A stretch of 40,661 nt of DNA from assembly GCF_022179125.1 (NCBI RefSeq), contig NZ_BPQG01000042.1:1-40661 (forward strand), in the 5' to 3' direction. Under the pieces are notes generated by a model that saw nothing but the letters and a program-made list of their open reading frames with translations, was not told the DNA's origin and ran no database searches. Every line of letters starts with the position of its first letter. The first letter of the stretch is position 1. The position numbers and the translations under genes are program-made. This stretch comes from Methylobacterium cerastii. GTDB taxonomy: Bacteria > Pseudomonadota > Alphaproteobacteria > Rhizobiales > Beijerinckiaceae. Shown in pieces: positions 40,642-40,661 of the stretch.

Positions 40642-40661
40642 TGTGTAGGGCGGTGACAAAA
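40642..40661. repeat. Right copy of the 20-bp terminal inverted repeat
   Basis: TGTGTAGGGCGGTGACAAAA is the exact reverse complement of positions 2-21. It lies 63 bp upstream of the CYTH gene start. See the left copy for interpretation. Confidence 0.75.

Overview
The window is GC-rich and densely coded, with AT-rich gaps between genes. It looks like the chromosome (or a large replicon) of an alphaproteobacterium, most likely in the Methylobacterium/Methylorubrum group. The pointers are Cys-less Ros/MucR regulators, an AerR/PpaA-like cobalamin protein beside BLUF photoreceptors, a MocR-type regulator, OprB and PiT transporters, and lineage-type small hypothetical proteins. This is inference from gene content; no rRNA or intact tRNA is present to confirm it. 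The two window ends carry the same 20-bp sequence in inverted orientation, so the piece may be bounded by two copies of one repeat or insertion sequence.

Region 1 (1-9531): a truncated unknown gene, a leftward MocR regulator, and, divergent from it, a complete eight-gene Nit1C cluster. Its order is MSMEG_0572-type protein, nitrilase, radical SAM protein, GNAT, AIR-synthase-like protein, glycosyltransferase, MSMEG_0570-type protein and flavin oxidoreductase. This cluster is known from bacteria that assimilate cyanide or nitriles. Its upstream region holds a near-consensus sigma-54 promoter (GG/GC at 2464-2477), an upstream dyad and CATACAATA-type repeats, so it is probably nitrogen-controlled.

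Region 2 (9532-17735): an outer-membrane channel, an ankyrin membrane protein, and a leftward set of two small proteins, a receiver protein lacking the phospho-acceptor Asp, and a Crp/Fnr regulator. Divergent from that set is a light-sensing module: an AerR/PpaA-like B12-binding protein followed by two stand-alone BLUF proteins. It resembles AppA split into separate genes.

Region 3 (17736-24486): exported catabolic-type proteins. These are a secreted amidohydrolase, an orphan TAXI solute-binding protein, an NHL-type beta-propeller and a Tat-exported LigJ-like amidohydrolase. A DUF938-SDR gene pair runs convergent to them.

Region 4 (24487-29573): a YfdX-family periplasmic protein, two divergent Cys-less MucR paralogues with a minus-strand terminator between them, and a soluble chemotaxis-like protein with its signalling hairpin at the N-terminus.

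Region 5 (29574-40661): SelO; a PiT phosphate transporter with a Pho-box-like site, followed by a CorA/ZntB-like channel; an OprB porin; four small hypotheticals; a CYTH-CHAD protein; a Tat-exported alpha/beta hydrolase; and a CYTH-only protein. Many of these touch phosphate or polyphosphate. A degenerate intergenic repeat family occurs at least four times (11252-11460, 17446-17608, 24792-24823, 31187-31345).
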